Shown: in pieces, positions 1-8,915 of the stretch
Layout: the number at the start of each line of letters is the position of its first letter
Numbering within the stretch: position 1 is the stretch's first letter
Made by a program: the position numbers and the translations under genes
Notes under the pieces: generated by a model
The model's input: only the letters and a program-made list of their open reading frames with translations
The model's database searches: none
What the model was told of the DNA's origin: nothing
Source: Clostridia bacterium
GTDB taxonomy: Bacteria; Bacillota_A; Clostridia; Christensenellales; Aristaeellaceae
Assembly (NCBI GenBank): GCA_017620455.1
Contig: JAFZQK010000025.1
Coordinates: 16,800-80,799 of the forward strand
Length of the DNA: 64,000 bases
Direction of reading: 5' to 3'

Positions 1-2661
1 AAAGGCTTCCTTCCCGTCGATCACGCAGGAGCCGTCCTCCCGGAATTCCATGCTGACGCCCTTGGCCGTTTCCCATTTGCCCATGACCTGATACACGGTT
101 TTTTTGAGCCGCTTGGTGCTCACGTCCTTGTAATCGGGAATCTGCCGGTAATATTTCAGCGCCTCGAAGGGCTGCCTGTCGGCGTACAGGTCGTTGGCGC
201 AGCGGTAGCAGGCCTCCTGGTATACCCCCGGCAGGTTTTCGTACGCTTCGGGCACGTTATCCTTCGCCAGGGGGGCCAGGATGTCCGCCGCGGTTTTGTA
301 ATCCTTTTTTTCCATGGCCTCCACCGCGGCGGCGTAGGCGTCGGCGTAATACCGGTCGGCAGCGGCCTGGGCCCGGGCGGAAGCGTCCTGATAATCCCCG
401 GCCTGGGTGAACAGGGAGGCGGCGCGGCTCAGATCGCCCTGGGCCAGGGCGGTTTCCGCCGCGGCATAGGCGTAAGCCCGGCGTTTTGCGTCCGCGTCCT
501 GATAGCCGGAGACGGTTTCAAACAATGCCAGGGCGGTTTCCATATCGCCCGCCTGGGCGGACTGCTCCGCCCGGGCATAAATGCAGCCGCGCAGCTGATC
601 GGCGGCGTCGCCGTATTCCCCCAACGCCTCGTAGATGGTCTGGGCGCCTTCCAGGTCCCCCGCTTCCTTCAGCCTTCCCGCCAGGAGATAGCGGGCCTCG
701 GAGAGCTGCTCCTGGGCGGACTGATAATCCCCCAGGGCGGAGAACAGCTCCACCGCCTCTTCGTATTTTCCTTCGTTCACCCGCTGCTGGGCCAGGCCGT
801 AACGGGCGGCCATCAGGGCGTCTTCGGTATCCGGCCGGCTTTCCAGGGCCGTCAGGATGCCGATGGCGTCCTCCCAGGCCTGGTCCGCCAGCTTCTGCCG
901 GGCTTCCTCAAAGCGCAGGGCATACAGCAGTTCCGCGGCGTCCTTGTAATCCGGGATGGTTTCCAGCAGGGCAGCGGCCCGCTGGACGTCCCCGGCGTCC
1001 CGGGCCGCGACGGCCGGGCGGTATACGCATTCCAGGCGGGCGCTTTGCGCTTCGGGCAGCCCGGGCGCCAGCTCAAACAGCGCGGCGGCGGCTTCGTATT
1101 CTTCCTGCTCCAGCATGTCCAGGCCCATATGATAATAGCACTGGGCCAGCAGATCCCTGGAATCCTGATAGGCGGGGATCTTTTCCAGGATGCCCGCGGC
1201 CAGGGCCCAGTCGCCCCGCTCGATGGCGTTGACCGCCGGGGTGTACAGGCAGCCGGCGGCTCGGCGGTAGGCGTCGGAATAATCCCCGGCTAAAAGGAAG
1301 TATTCCGCCGCGGTCTCGTAATCCTGGGATTCGTAGGCCTGATCGCCGGCGGCGTAATACGCCCGCTTCAGCAGGAGGGGGCTGTCCCGGTATTCGTCCA
1401 GCTCCACGAAATAATCCGCCGCGGCCAGGGGATCGCCGTTTTCCAGGGCGTTCACGGCGGGCCGGTACAGGCATTCCAGGGCGTTGGTTTCGGCGTCCTG
1501 ATAGGCGCCCAGGGAAAGGAATTTTTCCCGGGCGTCGGCATAACTGCCTTTTTCCATCAGGCTTTCAGCCCAGCAGTACCGGGCCAGGCGGGCCTTCTCC
1601 TCCGCGTCGGCATAGCCGGGCACCTGGGCGTAGGCGGCGATGGCCTCCTCCCAGTTTTCGGAGAGGAAGAGCTTTTCGGCGTAAATATAGCGGGCTTCCA
1701 GGGCGCGCTGGGCGCTGTCGCTGTAATCCCCCAGGGCGTCGAAGGCACTCTGCGCGGTGCGCAGGGAGGTAAAGGTGCCGCTGCTCAGGGCGGCGGCGGC
1801 GGCGCGGTAATCGCATTCCAGGGCCATGTCCGCGCTGTCCCGGTAGTCCTTGAGCGCCAGGAACTGCTCCTTGGCGGCGGCGAACTGGCCGTTGTCCAGG
1901 GTGCGGACGGCGGCGCTGTAACGGTAATTGGGGATCAGATGGAAATAGACGCCGTAGCCCGCGGCGCCCAGCAGCACCAGGGCGATCAGCGCGGTGAAAA
2001 GCAGCCGGCAGACCCGGCGGCGCTTTTTTTTCTTCGCCTCCAGGGCCTGGGCGGCGCGGCGGGCCTCTTCCCGGTCCTGCCGCTGCTTTTCCTCCAGGGC
2101 GTTCTGCCGGGCGATGAGGATCCTTTCGATGGCGGCTTCGTTGAGCTTGGTGAATATCTCGTGCTTGTCCCGGCGGCAGCGGCGGCATTTATCCTCCCGG
2201 GCGGCGTTGGCCCGGCCGCAGACGCACACCCACACCGCCCCCTGATCGCTGGGGCAGCAGGCGGCGTCCTGGCCGGCCAGCTCCCGCATGATCTGCAGCC
2301 GTTGGCCCTGCAGCAGCGGCGTCGGGCGGTATTCGGCGCTTTCCGCCGCGCCCCGGCGCCACACCGTCCCGTCCGAGAACCATACCTTTTCGATCCACAC
2401 CTCCAGGTCCCGGGCGTCGATGCCTTCCTCCAGGTCCGCCGTGGCCTCGAACACGTGCATGGCCGGGGCGGAAAGACTCTGGATGCGCTCCACATGCCGG
2501 GCGTAGGGGCTGCCCTCCGCATCAAAGCACACCACGCAGACCTGCAGGCTGGAAACATCCTTGTCCGACAGGTTATAGATCTGCATGGTCACGCAGGGGT
2601 ATTGGGGGGTGGGCATTTTGCAGTGCCACACCTCCACCGGGCAGCTCAGGTCAATGCGCAT
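1..2661 (-). CDS. Membrane-anchored TPR-like repeat protein with zinc ribbon (3' end outside window)
   Basis: No known gene recognised. 887 codons are visible and the frame stays open to the left edge. Seen in order: a small N-terminal domain (about 1-120); a four-Cys knuckle (C146, C148, C159, C162) resembling a zinc ribbon; a basic, Gln/Glu-rich helix; one membrane helix (about 219-240); then 16 helical repeats of about 35-40 residues, most ending in a Y-x-D-A/S signature. After the repeats, from about residue 855, a new beta-type domain starts (W-E-T-A-K-G then D-G-x-x-x-I-D-G) and is cut by the edge. The start has GGAGG about 10 nt upstream. It is the last visible gene of a minus-strand group with the exported protein at 2730-3896 and pyrimidine-nucleoside phosphorylase. 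Topology suggests a cytoplasmic zinc-ribbon head and an external repeat arm, but the repeats could also face inwards. Function unknown. Confidence 0.8.
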   Translation of the reverse strand, partial: MRIDLSCPVEVWHCKMPTPQYPCVTMQIYNLSDKDVSSLQVCVVCFDAEGSPYARHVERIQSLSAPAMHVFEATADLEEGIDARDLEVWIEKVWFSDGTVWRRGAAESAEYRPTPLLQGQRLQIMRELAGQDAACCPSDQGAVWVCVCGRANAAREDKCRRCRRDKHEIFTKLNEAAIERILIARQNALEEKQRQDREEARRAAQALEAKKKKRRRVCRLLFTALIALVLLGAAGYGVYFHLIPNYRYSAAVRTLDNGQFAAAKEQFLALKDYRDSADMALECDYRAAAAALSSGTFTSLRTAQSAFDALGDYSDSAQRALEARYIYAEKLFLSENWEEAIAAYAQVPGYADAEEKARLARYCWAESLMEKGSYADAREKFLSLGAYQDAETNALECLYRPAVNALENGDPLAAADYFVELDEYRDSPLLLKRAYYAAGDQAYESQDYETAAEYFLLAGDYSDAYRRAAGCLYTPAVNAIERGDWALAAGILEKIPAYQDSRDLLAQCYYHMGLDMLEQEEYEAAAALFELAPGLPEAQSARLECVYRPAVAARDAGDVQRAAALLETIPDYKDAAELLYALRFEEARQKLADQAWEDAIGILTALESRPDTEDALMAARYGLAQQRVNEGKYEEAVELFSALGDYQSAQEQLSEARYLLAGRLKEAGDLEGAQTIYEALGEYGDAADQLRGCIYARAEQSAQAGDMETALALFETVSGYQDADAKRRAYAYAAAETALAQGDLSRAASLFTQAGDYQDASARAQAAADRYYADAYAAAVEAMEKKDYKTAADILAPLAKDNVPEAYENLPGVYQEACYRCANDLYADRQPFEALKYYRQIPDYKDVSTKRLKKTVYQVMGKWETAKGVSMEFREDGSCVIDGKEAF

Positions 2662-2729
2662 GGAGCGTACGCCTCCGTCAGCAACGAATGAAGAAAATCA
2701 GGGGAGCAGGCCCTCCCCGGGCGGCCGCG

Positions 2730-3896
2730 TCACCGCAGCAGCAGGCGGGCCTCCTGCAGTTCGCCGTCGGAAAAGGTCATGTACCACACGACGGCGGCTT
2801 CCCCCTCCAGGGGCAGGGAATAGGCGAGGGTGGCGGAATCGGCGGAATAGGACAGACGGCCGTAGCTCGTGCTGCTGCCGTCGCCGTAGAGCATCACTTC
2901 GCCGGCGGACAGAACGGCGTAATCCTCCCGGTAGAACCGGTTGATCACCGTATCCAGATAATCGCCGGGCCGCACCCCGCGGGGGCCTTCAAAATCGGCG
3001 TTGGTGAAGATCAGGCTGTCCGGCCGGAGGAAGGTTTTTTCAGCGGTGTAAAGCAGCTGCACGGAAACGCCGTCCCACTGCATCAGGCGGATCCATTCGC
3101 CGGTGGAATCCTCCGTCCATTCGTCCACATTCGGGGCCCCGAAGGCGGCGAAGGCGCTTTCCGCGGTGAGATCCAGGAAATCAATGCCGGAGAAGGACAG
3201 ATCCTCCCGCTGGAAGGGCGCCAGGGTCGCTCCGTCCTTCGACTGGGGATAGGCGCCGTATTCCCGGTTTTCCTGCATGGCAGCCACGTCGGACAGGGTT
3301 TCCAGGGCTTCCGTTTCCTCCACGATGCGCTGCATGTCCACGATGGAAATGGCGGTCACCGTGCCCTGATCCAGATCATACACGATGCTGCACTCCACCA
3401 CGCCTTCCGAAGACCAGTGCTCCACGGTGTGGCAGACCTGGAGGATGCGCTGGCCGTCCCGCAGGATGTAGCCCACGGTGGCCTCCGGCTTTTCGCCCCG
3501 GATGTAGAGCGCCGCGTCGTACCGGGTGCCGTACAGGCCGGGATTATCGTTAGGGTAAGCGTCCAGCACGTCCTGGAGGGAGCAGCCCAGATACAGCCCC
3601 CGGGGGTCCTCCTGCCCGGGCAGGATGGCCGCGCCCACGACGGCGGTGCTGTCGGTGAGCTCTTCGTCGGCGATCTGCAGCGCCCCGCCGTCCCACACGG
3701 CCCAGGTGCCGCGCTCGTCGGACTGCACGGCGACGCCGTCGGCGGCCAGGGCTTCCTTCGCCTGGGCCGTCAGATAAATTTCCAGTTCTTCATAGGTCAA
3801 CTCTGCGCTTTCTTCCCGGGGGGCGGTTTCTCCCAGCGCGGGGAAAATGCACAGCAGCATCAGCAGCGCGGTCAGCAGGGCAATCAGCTTTTTCAT
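2730..3896 (-). CDS. Exported protein of unknown function with an internally duplicated domain
   Basis: 388 residues with a clear signal peptide (MKKLIALL start, hydrophobic core, cleavage likely after a FPALG-type site near residue 23). No lipobox, so a secreted or wall-associated protein is expected. The mature part contains two similar segments: one around residues 100-190 begins P-R-G-L-x-L-G and continues to a Y-x-x-D repeat start, and one around residues 300-388 begins P-R-G-V-x-P-G; both are followed by a beta-rich stretch ending in a strand-turn-strand. This suggests a duplicated alpha/beta domain. The ATG is preceded by AAGGAG. It sits 16 nt downstream of the nucleoside phosphorylase gene and 68 nt upstream of the repeat-protein gene, so the three are probably cotranscribed. 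No family name can be assigned from sequence alone. Confidence 0.75.
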   Translation of the reverse strand: MKKLIALLTALLMLLCIFPALGETAPREESAELTYEELEIYLTAQAKEALAADGVAVQSDERGTWAVWDGGALQIADEELTDSTAVVGAAILPGQEDPRGLYLGCSLQDVLDAYPNDNPGLYGTRYDAALYIRGEKPEATVGYILRDGQRILQVCHTVEHWSSEGVVECSIVYDLDQGTVTAISIVDMQRIVEETEALETLSDVAAMQENREYGAYPQSKDGATLAPFQREDLSFSGIDFLDLTAESAFAAFGAPNVDEWTEDSTGEWIRLMQWDGVSVQLLYTAEKTFLRPDSLIFTNADFEGPRGVRPGDYLDTVINRFYREDYAVLSAGEVMLYGDGSSTSYGRLSYSADSATLAYSLPLEGEAAVVWYMTFSDGELQEARLLLR

Positions 3897-3912
3897 AGCG
3901 GTGATCTCCTTT

Positions 3913-5241
3913 TTATTCGTTCAGGGGCTGCACGCCCTGGGGGGTGATGAGCGCGTATAGCAGCCGCGCCCGGGGCACGGGGACGGGGGAGAAGCTGAGG
4001 GCGGAAAGGATGCTGTCCGCCGCCTCCCGGGCGCTTGCTTCCGTCCGGGGATGCAGCGTGACGATCACGTCGCCCTTCTTCACGAAATCGCCGATGCGCT
4101 TTTCCATCACGAAGCCCACGGCGGGGTCGATCACGTCTTCCTTCTTCACGCGGCCCGCGCCCATGCGCTGGGCGGCCAGGCCCAGGGCGGTGCCGTTCAC
4201 GTGGCTGAGATAGCCCTCCTCCCGGGCCAGGACGGGCACGGTGGCGTCGATGTGGGGCAGCAGGGAGATATCGTCGCAGATCCGGGGGTCGCCTCCCTGG
4301 GCGGCGATCATTTCCTTCAGCTTATTCAGGCCCGCGCCGCTGGCGACGGCGTTTTCCAGCCGCGCAAGGGCTTCTTCCTCCGTATCGGCCAGACCGGAGG
4401 CCATCAGCATCCGGGCGCCCAGGAACAGGGACACCTTTTTCAGCGGCCCGCCCGTGCGGCCGGCCAGCACGTCCACGGCCTCCTTCACCTCCAGGGCGTT
4501 GCCCACGTGGCTGCCCAGGGGCTCCTCCATGCCGGACACCACCGCCGTCACGCTGCGCCCCGCCAGGCGGCCGATGTCCACCATGGCCTTCGCCAGCTCC
4601 ACGGAGGCTTCCAGCGTGGGCATCAGCGCGCCGGACCCGGTTTTCACGTCCAGCACGATGGCCTTGGAGCCGCCGGCGAATTTCTTGCTTAAAATACTGG
4701 ATACGATCAGGGGCACGCTGTCCACGGTGGCGGTCACGTCCCGCAAGGCGTAGAGCCGCTTGTCCGCCGGGGCCAGCTGGGCGCTCTGACCCACCACCGC
4801 GCAGCCGATCCTGCGCACGATGGACACGAATTCGTCCTCGGGCAGGGAGGTGCGCATGCCGGGGATGCTCTCCAGCTTATCCACCGTGCCGCCGGTGTGC
4901 CCCAGGCCCCGGCCGCTCATCTTCAGCACCTTGCCCCCGCAGGCGGCCACCAGCGGGGCCAGAATCAGCGTAGTGGTATCGCCCACGCCGCCGGTGGAAT
5001 GCTTGTCCACCGGCACGCCGCCCACCTCGGGCTCCAGTAGATCCCCGGACCGGGCCATGGCCATGGTCAGCTGCGCCGTTTCCTCCGGCGTCATGCCGTT
5101 CAGGCGGATGGCCATCAGCAGGGCGGCCAGCTGATAATCCGGGACGGAGCCGTCCGCGGCCCCCCGGACAAAGTATCCGATCTGCTCCGGCGTCAGGGCT
5201 TTTCCCCGTTTCTTGGTTTCCAGGATAGAAAGCATGTCCAT
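3913..5241 (-). CDS. pdp: Pyrimidine-nucleoside phosphorylase
   Basis: Catalyses reversible phosphorolysis of uridine, thymidine and deoxyuridine to the base and (deoxy)ribose-1-phosphate in the cytoplasm (nucleoside salvage). 442 residues, the usual length for the family. The thymidine-phosphorylase family signature K-H-S-T-G-G-V-G-D (residues 80-88) binds phosphate, followed by K-M-S-G-R-G-L-G-H-T-G-G-T and the K-L-E-S-I-P-G segment. The C-terminal PYNP-type domain contains the G-x-V-x-E-K-R-I-G-D-F-V-K-K-G-D segment. Gram-positive enzymes of this type act on both uridine and thymidine, unlike DeoA; which it is cannot be told here. Start ATG at 5241 has AAGGAAGG upstream. First gene of the minus-strand group, with a recognisable promoter. 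A second salvage phosphorylase (deoD) lies at 52359-53063. Confidence 0.93.
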   Translation of the reverse strand: MDMLSILETKKRGKALTPEQIGYFVRGAADGSVPDYQLAALLMAIRLNGMTPEETAQLTMAMARSGDLLEPEVGGVPVDKHSTGGVGDTTTLILAPLVAACGGKVLKMSGRGLGHTGGTVDKLESIPGMRTSLPEDEFVSIVRRIGCAVVGQSAQLAPADKRLYALRDVTATVDSVPLIVSSILSKKFAGGSKAIVLDVKTGSGALMPTLEASVELAKAMVDIGRLAGRSVTAVVSGMEEPLGSHVGNALEVKEAVDVLAGRTGGPLKKVSLFLGARMLMASGLADTEEEALARLENAVASGAGLNKLKEMIAAQGGDPRICDDISLLPHIDATVPVLAREEGYLSHVNGTALGLAAQRMGAGRVKKEDVIDPAVGFVMEKRIGDFVKKGDVIVTLHPRTEASAREAADSILSALSFSPVPVPRARLLYALITPQGVQPLNE

Positions 5242-5280
5242 TCTGTTAATCCTTCCTTAATATAAAGGTGATACAGGCAC

Positions 5281-5309
5281 AGTATAGCATACTTCTGCGG
5301 TCCCGTAAA
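5281..5309 (-). promoter_or_regulatory. Probable sigma-A promoter of pdp
   Basis: Read on the minus strand: -35 TTTACG (5309-5304), 17-bp spacer, -10 TATACT (5286-5281), about 40 nt upstream of the pdp start. Confidence 0.6.
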
Positions 5310-5340
5310 GCGAATCGACAAAATATTGCCCCAAATTCGT

Positions 5341-5378
5341 GTAACAAATTTAAGAAAATGCTTGACGGCGTAACAAAT
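5341..5378. promoter_or_regulatory. Direct repeat GTAACAAAT in the divergent intergenic region
   Basis: Two exact copies of GTAACAAAT (5341-5349 and 5370-5378), start to start 29 bp. The second lies in the spacer of the plus-strand promoter. The spacing is near three helical turns, which is compatible with an operator, but no regulator is recognisable nearby. Confidence 0.3.
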
Positions 5379-5390
5379 GTGTAATACAAT
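5362..5390 (+). promoter_or_regulatory. Probable sigma-A promoter of the SH3b wall protein
   Basis: -35 TTGACG (5362-5367), 17-bp spacer, -10 TACAAT (5385-5390). It leaves an untranslated leader of about 90 nt before the start at 5486. Confidence 0.7.
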
Positions 5391-5485
5391 GCAAAAGAAG
5401 GATTCTATTCTTCTTTTTGCGCGCTCATTTTCCCGCGCTCGACACGCGGGGGTCCAAATACAAGCAGATGGGGTGGAAGGGCTTT

Positions 5486-8400
5486 ATGAAGCAAACAGGC
5501 ATGATGAAACGGTGGATTTCCCTGGTGCTGCTGGCGGCGATGGTGCTGTCGCTGGCGCCCGCTCAGGCGGCGGAAACCGAAAAGGTGCGGATTGGATATA
5601 TCGTCATCCGCAACACCACCACCAATCGGGTGGTGAATTTCCGGCCCAAGCCCGGATCCACGGATTATCTGGATCAGCTGCCCGAATACCGGGTGGTGGA
5701 GATCCTGGAGGACGCCACCTATAACAAGACCGCCTGGTACAAGGCGAAGCCCTACGGCTCCACTGTGGTGGGCTTCCTGATGGCGGAATTCGTGCAGGAA
5801 ATGAACGACGCGGAACGCGCGGAATGGGAGCTGACCAAGGGCCAGCTGTACCGGCCCGGCATGTCCTCGGTCACGCCTGTTCCTTCGGCGACGCCCACCC
5901 CTACTCCCGGGGTCGTGATCATTTCCGCGCCCACCACCGCGCCCGCCTCGGCGGCGAAGGGATACATCCGTACGGTGCTGGACAAGGTGAACCTGCGCCA
6001 GACCCCCGGCGGCGTTTCCCTGAATGAAAACAACCAGATCCCCCTGGGCACGGTGCTGGCGTATTACAGCGTGACCCGGTTCGGGGAATTTGACTGGGTG
6101 CAGGTGTATTACGACGGCAAGGCGGGCTATGTGCGGTCCGACTGCTATAAGCTGTGCGACGCCGCGGGCAACCTGCTCTCCGGCGCCAACGGCACCAATA
6201 CCATTAACTATAAAGAAGGCGCCACCTACGGCCGCGTCACCACGGACAACGTCTTCTTCCGCAAGGATACGAACCTCAACGGCGATTTCTGGGCCCGTCT
6301 GCCCGCAGGCTGGGTGCTGGAGGTGCTGGGCACCGAAAAGAAGGGCGACGTCACCTGGTACAAGGTTAAGGGCGGCACCCCCACCAATCCCAGCCGCACC
6401 TATACCGGCTTCGTTCACGGCAATTTCTTCACCCTGATCGACAACCCCGCCGACTCCACGACCCCCACGTCCCCCGAGAGCAATTACGGATTGATCACCG
6501 TGGACGGCGTGAACCTGCGCCAGACCGCCGGCGGCACGCCCCTGGCCGTGCTTTCGGCCAACACGGTGGTGAATATCTTCGGCAAGCCCGCCGGGAACAC
6601 GGCGGACGACTGGTATATCATTGAAACCAACGGCGTGTACGGCTTTGTGCCCGCCACGGCGCTGCGGGTGCTGACCCAGGCGGAGCTGGGCGGCTACACC
6701 CTGCCGCCCGCCCCGGTCACCTCTCCCGGCCCCGCCACCCCGGTCATAGGCTCCGGCTATGTGAAGCTGATCCTGGACAAGGTGAACCTGCGCAAGACCC
6801 CGGGCGGCACCGTGCTGACCCCCCGGGCGGCGGACAAGCTGCCCGTGGGCACCGTGCTGGCCTATACCGCCGGCCCCACCCAGGCGGACAATTACAACTG
6901 GGTGCTGGTGACCTATAACGGCATCACGGGCTATGTGCGGTCCGACTGCTGGACGTACTGCGACGCTTCCGGCGCGCCCGTGCAGGCCCCGACCCCCGCG
7001 GCGACGCCGGCGGCGACTCCCGCCGCCACCCCCGCCGGGCCTTCCGGCAGCACGGTGGTGGGCTATATCAAGCTGGTCAAGGGCGGCGTGAACGTGCGCG
7101 TGAAGCCCTGGGGCACCTCCTACGGCCAGCTGCCGCTGGGCACGGAGCTGCCCTTCTACGGAACGGCGTATTCCGGCGGCTCGGAGCTGTGGTATCTGGT
7201 GTACTCCAATCAGTTTGGCGCCTTCGGCTACGTGCTGGGGGATATGGCCAAGGTCGTCAGCGAAAGCGGCTCCGCCACGCCCACTACCCCGCCCGATACC
7301 GTTGTCACCACCGGGTACGCGGCCACCACGGCTTCCTCCGTGTGGCTGCGGCTCAAGCCCGAACCCAACGCGGAGACTGCCGGCCAGGTGAAGGAAAAGG
7401 GCACCGTGCTGCCCATGACGGGCGCTCCCGTCGCCAACGCCGGGTATCTGTGGTATCCCGTGGTCACGGCGGACGGCACCCGGGCCTATCTCCGGGGCGA
7501 CTTCACATATCAGCTGGCCGACTGGCAGCTGGATGCGTATAAAGCCACGGGCAAGCTGCCTTCGCCCACCCCCGGCGCCGCTTCGCCGCGGCCCGGCAAC
7601 AGCAACTACATCACCATCACCGCGGACAAGGTCTGGGTGCGGGAAAAGGCCAGCACCAAGGCCGGCACCCTGGGCCAGGTGAACAAGGGCGCTGTGCTGC
7701 CCTTCACCAAGAAGGAAACCGTGGGCCAGGTCACCTGGTACCGCGTCACCTATAACGGCAAGACCGCCTACATCCACGGCAATTTCGCCCGGGTGCTCAC
7801 CAATGCGGAATACGACGCCATGCGCGGCACGCCCACGCCGCCGCCCAACGTGGTGACGCTGGCGCCCGACGCCACGCCCAACACCACGGATCTGAGCAAC
7901 CTGGCCATGACCACCAAGGAAAAGGTGATCATCCGCAAGGATCCCTCCATGCAGGGCCGCGAGCTGACCACCGTGCGCGCAGCCGGCACCATGCTGACCT
8001 ACCTGGGCAATTATCAGGCTCCCACCGCCCAGAACCCCTATTACTGGTTCAACATCCGCTACGGCACCATCACCGGCTGGATGCGGGGCGATCTGGTGCG
8101 GGTGCTGACCAGCGCGGAAAAGAAGGCCTACGAGCAGACCGGCAATCCCAGCGCGCCCAAGGAAGCCACTTACCGGACGCTGTCCAAGAACGATACGGGC
8201 ACCGACGTGACCGCCCTGCAGCAGAAGCTGGTGGAAAAGGGCTTCCTCACCGCCGATCAGGTGACCGGCACGTACCTGACCAGCACGGAGACCGCCATCA
8301 TCAACTTCCAGAAGGCCAACGGCCTGACGGTGGACGGCATCGCCGGGGAAAAGACCCAGCACGCCCTGTTCGGCACCGTGCCCGTGGGCACCTATGACGG

Positions 8401-8911
8401 CAGCAGCGCCACCACCACGCTGTACCCGGTGGAGAAGATCGACTGGTACACCGGCGGCATCCAGGGCATCTGGGGCGTGGGCACCGTGGCGGTGATCACC
8501 GACGTGTACACCGGCATTTCCTTCAAGGCCCAGCGCCTCTACGGCGACAACCACGCCGACTGCGAGCCGCTGACCACCGCGGATACCGCCGCCATCTGCC
8601 AGATCTACGGCGTGAGCAACGCCCAGGAGATCTCCGACCGGGAGAAGGAGCTGGAGTCCTGGCGCCGCCGGCCCCTGTGGGTCACCATCGGCGGGCGCAC
8701 CTTCGCGGCCTCCATGTACGGCATCCCGCATAACTTCAAGGGCGACCGGATCCCGGACAACAATTACAACGGTCAGTTCTGCGTCCACTTCACCAACAGC
8801 AGAACCCATAACACCGACCACGTGGACGTGGACGCCAGCTACAACGGCTGGTTCGGTGCGGTGAGCGCCATCGAGTACGCCTACAAGAACTCCAAGAGCG
8901 GCACCAAATAA
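5486..8911 (+). CDS. Secreted cell-wall protein: nine SH3b-like repeats, peptidoglycan-binding domain, conserved C-terminal domain
   Basis: About 1141 residues. I chose the ATG at 5486 (reading MKQTGMMKRW) because GGAAGG lies about 6 nt upstream and the signal peptide follows directly; the frame itself extends further upstream. After the signal peptide come nine bacterial SH3-like modules, each with a V-N-L-R / V-W-V-R core and a G-Y-V or G-F-V ending, joined by Pro/Thr/Ala-rich linkers. These are followed by a PG_binding_1-type domain (around residues 895-960, with D-V-T-A-L-Q-Q-K-L and the G-L-T-V-D-G-I-A-G core). The last about 170 residues form a domain found in other clostridial wall proteins (I-D-W-Y-T-G-G, D-V-Y-T-G, N-H-A-D, F-C-V-H-F-T-N-S-R-T-H); its Cys/His content could be catalytic, but I know of no proven activity. 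Role inferred: wall binding or remodelling. It ends 4 nt before the next gene. Confidence 0.85.
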   Translation: MKQTGMMKRWISLVLLAAMVLSLAPAQAAETEKVRIGYIVIRNTTTNRVVNFRPKPGSTDYLDQLPEYRVVEILEDATYNKTAWYKAKPYGSTVVGFLMAEFVQEMNDAERAEWELTKGQLYRPGMSSVTPVPSATPTPTPGVVIISAPTTAPASAAKGYIRTVLDKVNLRQTPGGVSLNENNQIPLGTVLAYYSVTRFGEFDWVQVYYDGKAGYVRSDCYKLCDAAGNLLSGANGTNTINYKEGATYGRVTTDNVFFRKDTNLNGDFWARLPAGWVLEVLGTEKKGDVTWYKVKGGTPTNPSRTYTGFVHGNFFTLIDNPADSTTPTSPESNYGLITVDGVNLRQTAGGTPLAVLSANTVVNIFGKPAGNTADDWYIIETNGVYGFVPATALRVLTQAELGGYTLPPAPVTSPGPATPVIGSGYVKLILDKVNLRKTPGGTVLTPRAADKLPVGTVLAYTAGPTQADNYNWVLVTYNGITGYVRSDCWTYCDASGAPVQAPTPAATPAATPAATPAGPSGSTVVGYIKLVKGGVNVRVKPWGTSYGQLPLGTELPFYGTAYSGGSELWYLVYSNQFGAFGYVLGDMAKVVSESGSATPTTPPDTVVTTGYAATTASSVWLRLKPEPNAETAGQVKEKGTVLPMTGAPVANAGYLWYPVVTADGTRAYLRGDFTYQLADWQLDAYKATGKLPSPTPGAASPRPGNSNYITITADKVWVREKASTKAGTLGQVNKGAVLPFTKKETVGQVTWYRVTYNGKTAYIHGNFARVLTNAEYDAMRGTPTPPPNVVTLAPDATPNTTDLSNLAMTTKEKVIIRKDPSMQGRELTTVRAAGTMLTYLGNYQAPTAQNPYYWFNIRYGTITGWMRGDLVRVLTSAEKKAYEQTGNPSAPKEATYRTLSKNDTGTDVTALQQKLVEKGFLTADQVTGTYLTSTETAIINFQKANGLTVDGIAGEKTQHALFGTVPVGTYDGSSATTTLYPVEKIDWYTGGIQGIWGVGTVAVITDVYTGISFKAQRLYGDNHADCEPLTTADTAAICQIYGVSNAQEISDREKELESWRRRPLWVTIGGRTFAASMYGIPHNFKGDRIPDNNYNGQFCVHFTNSRTHNTDHVDVDASYNGWFGAVSAIEYAYKNSKSGTK

Positions 8912-8915
8912 TCCC

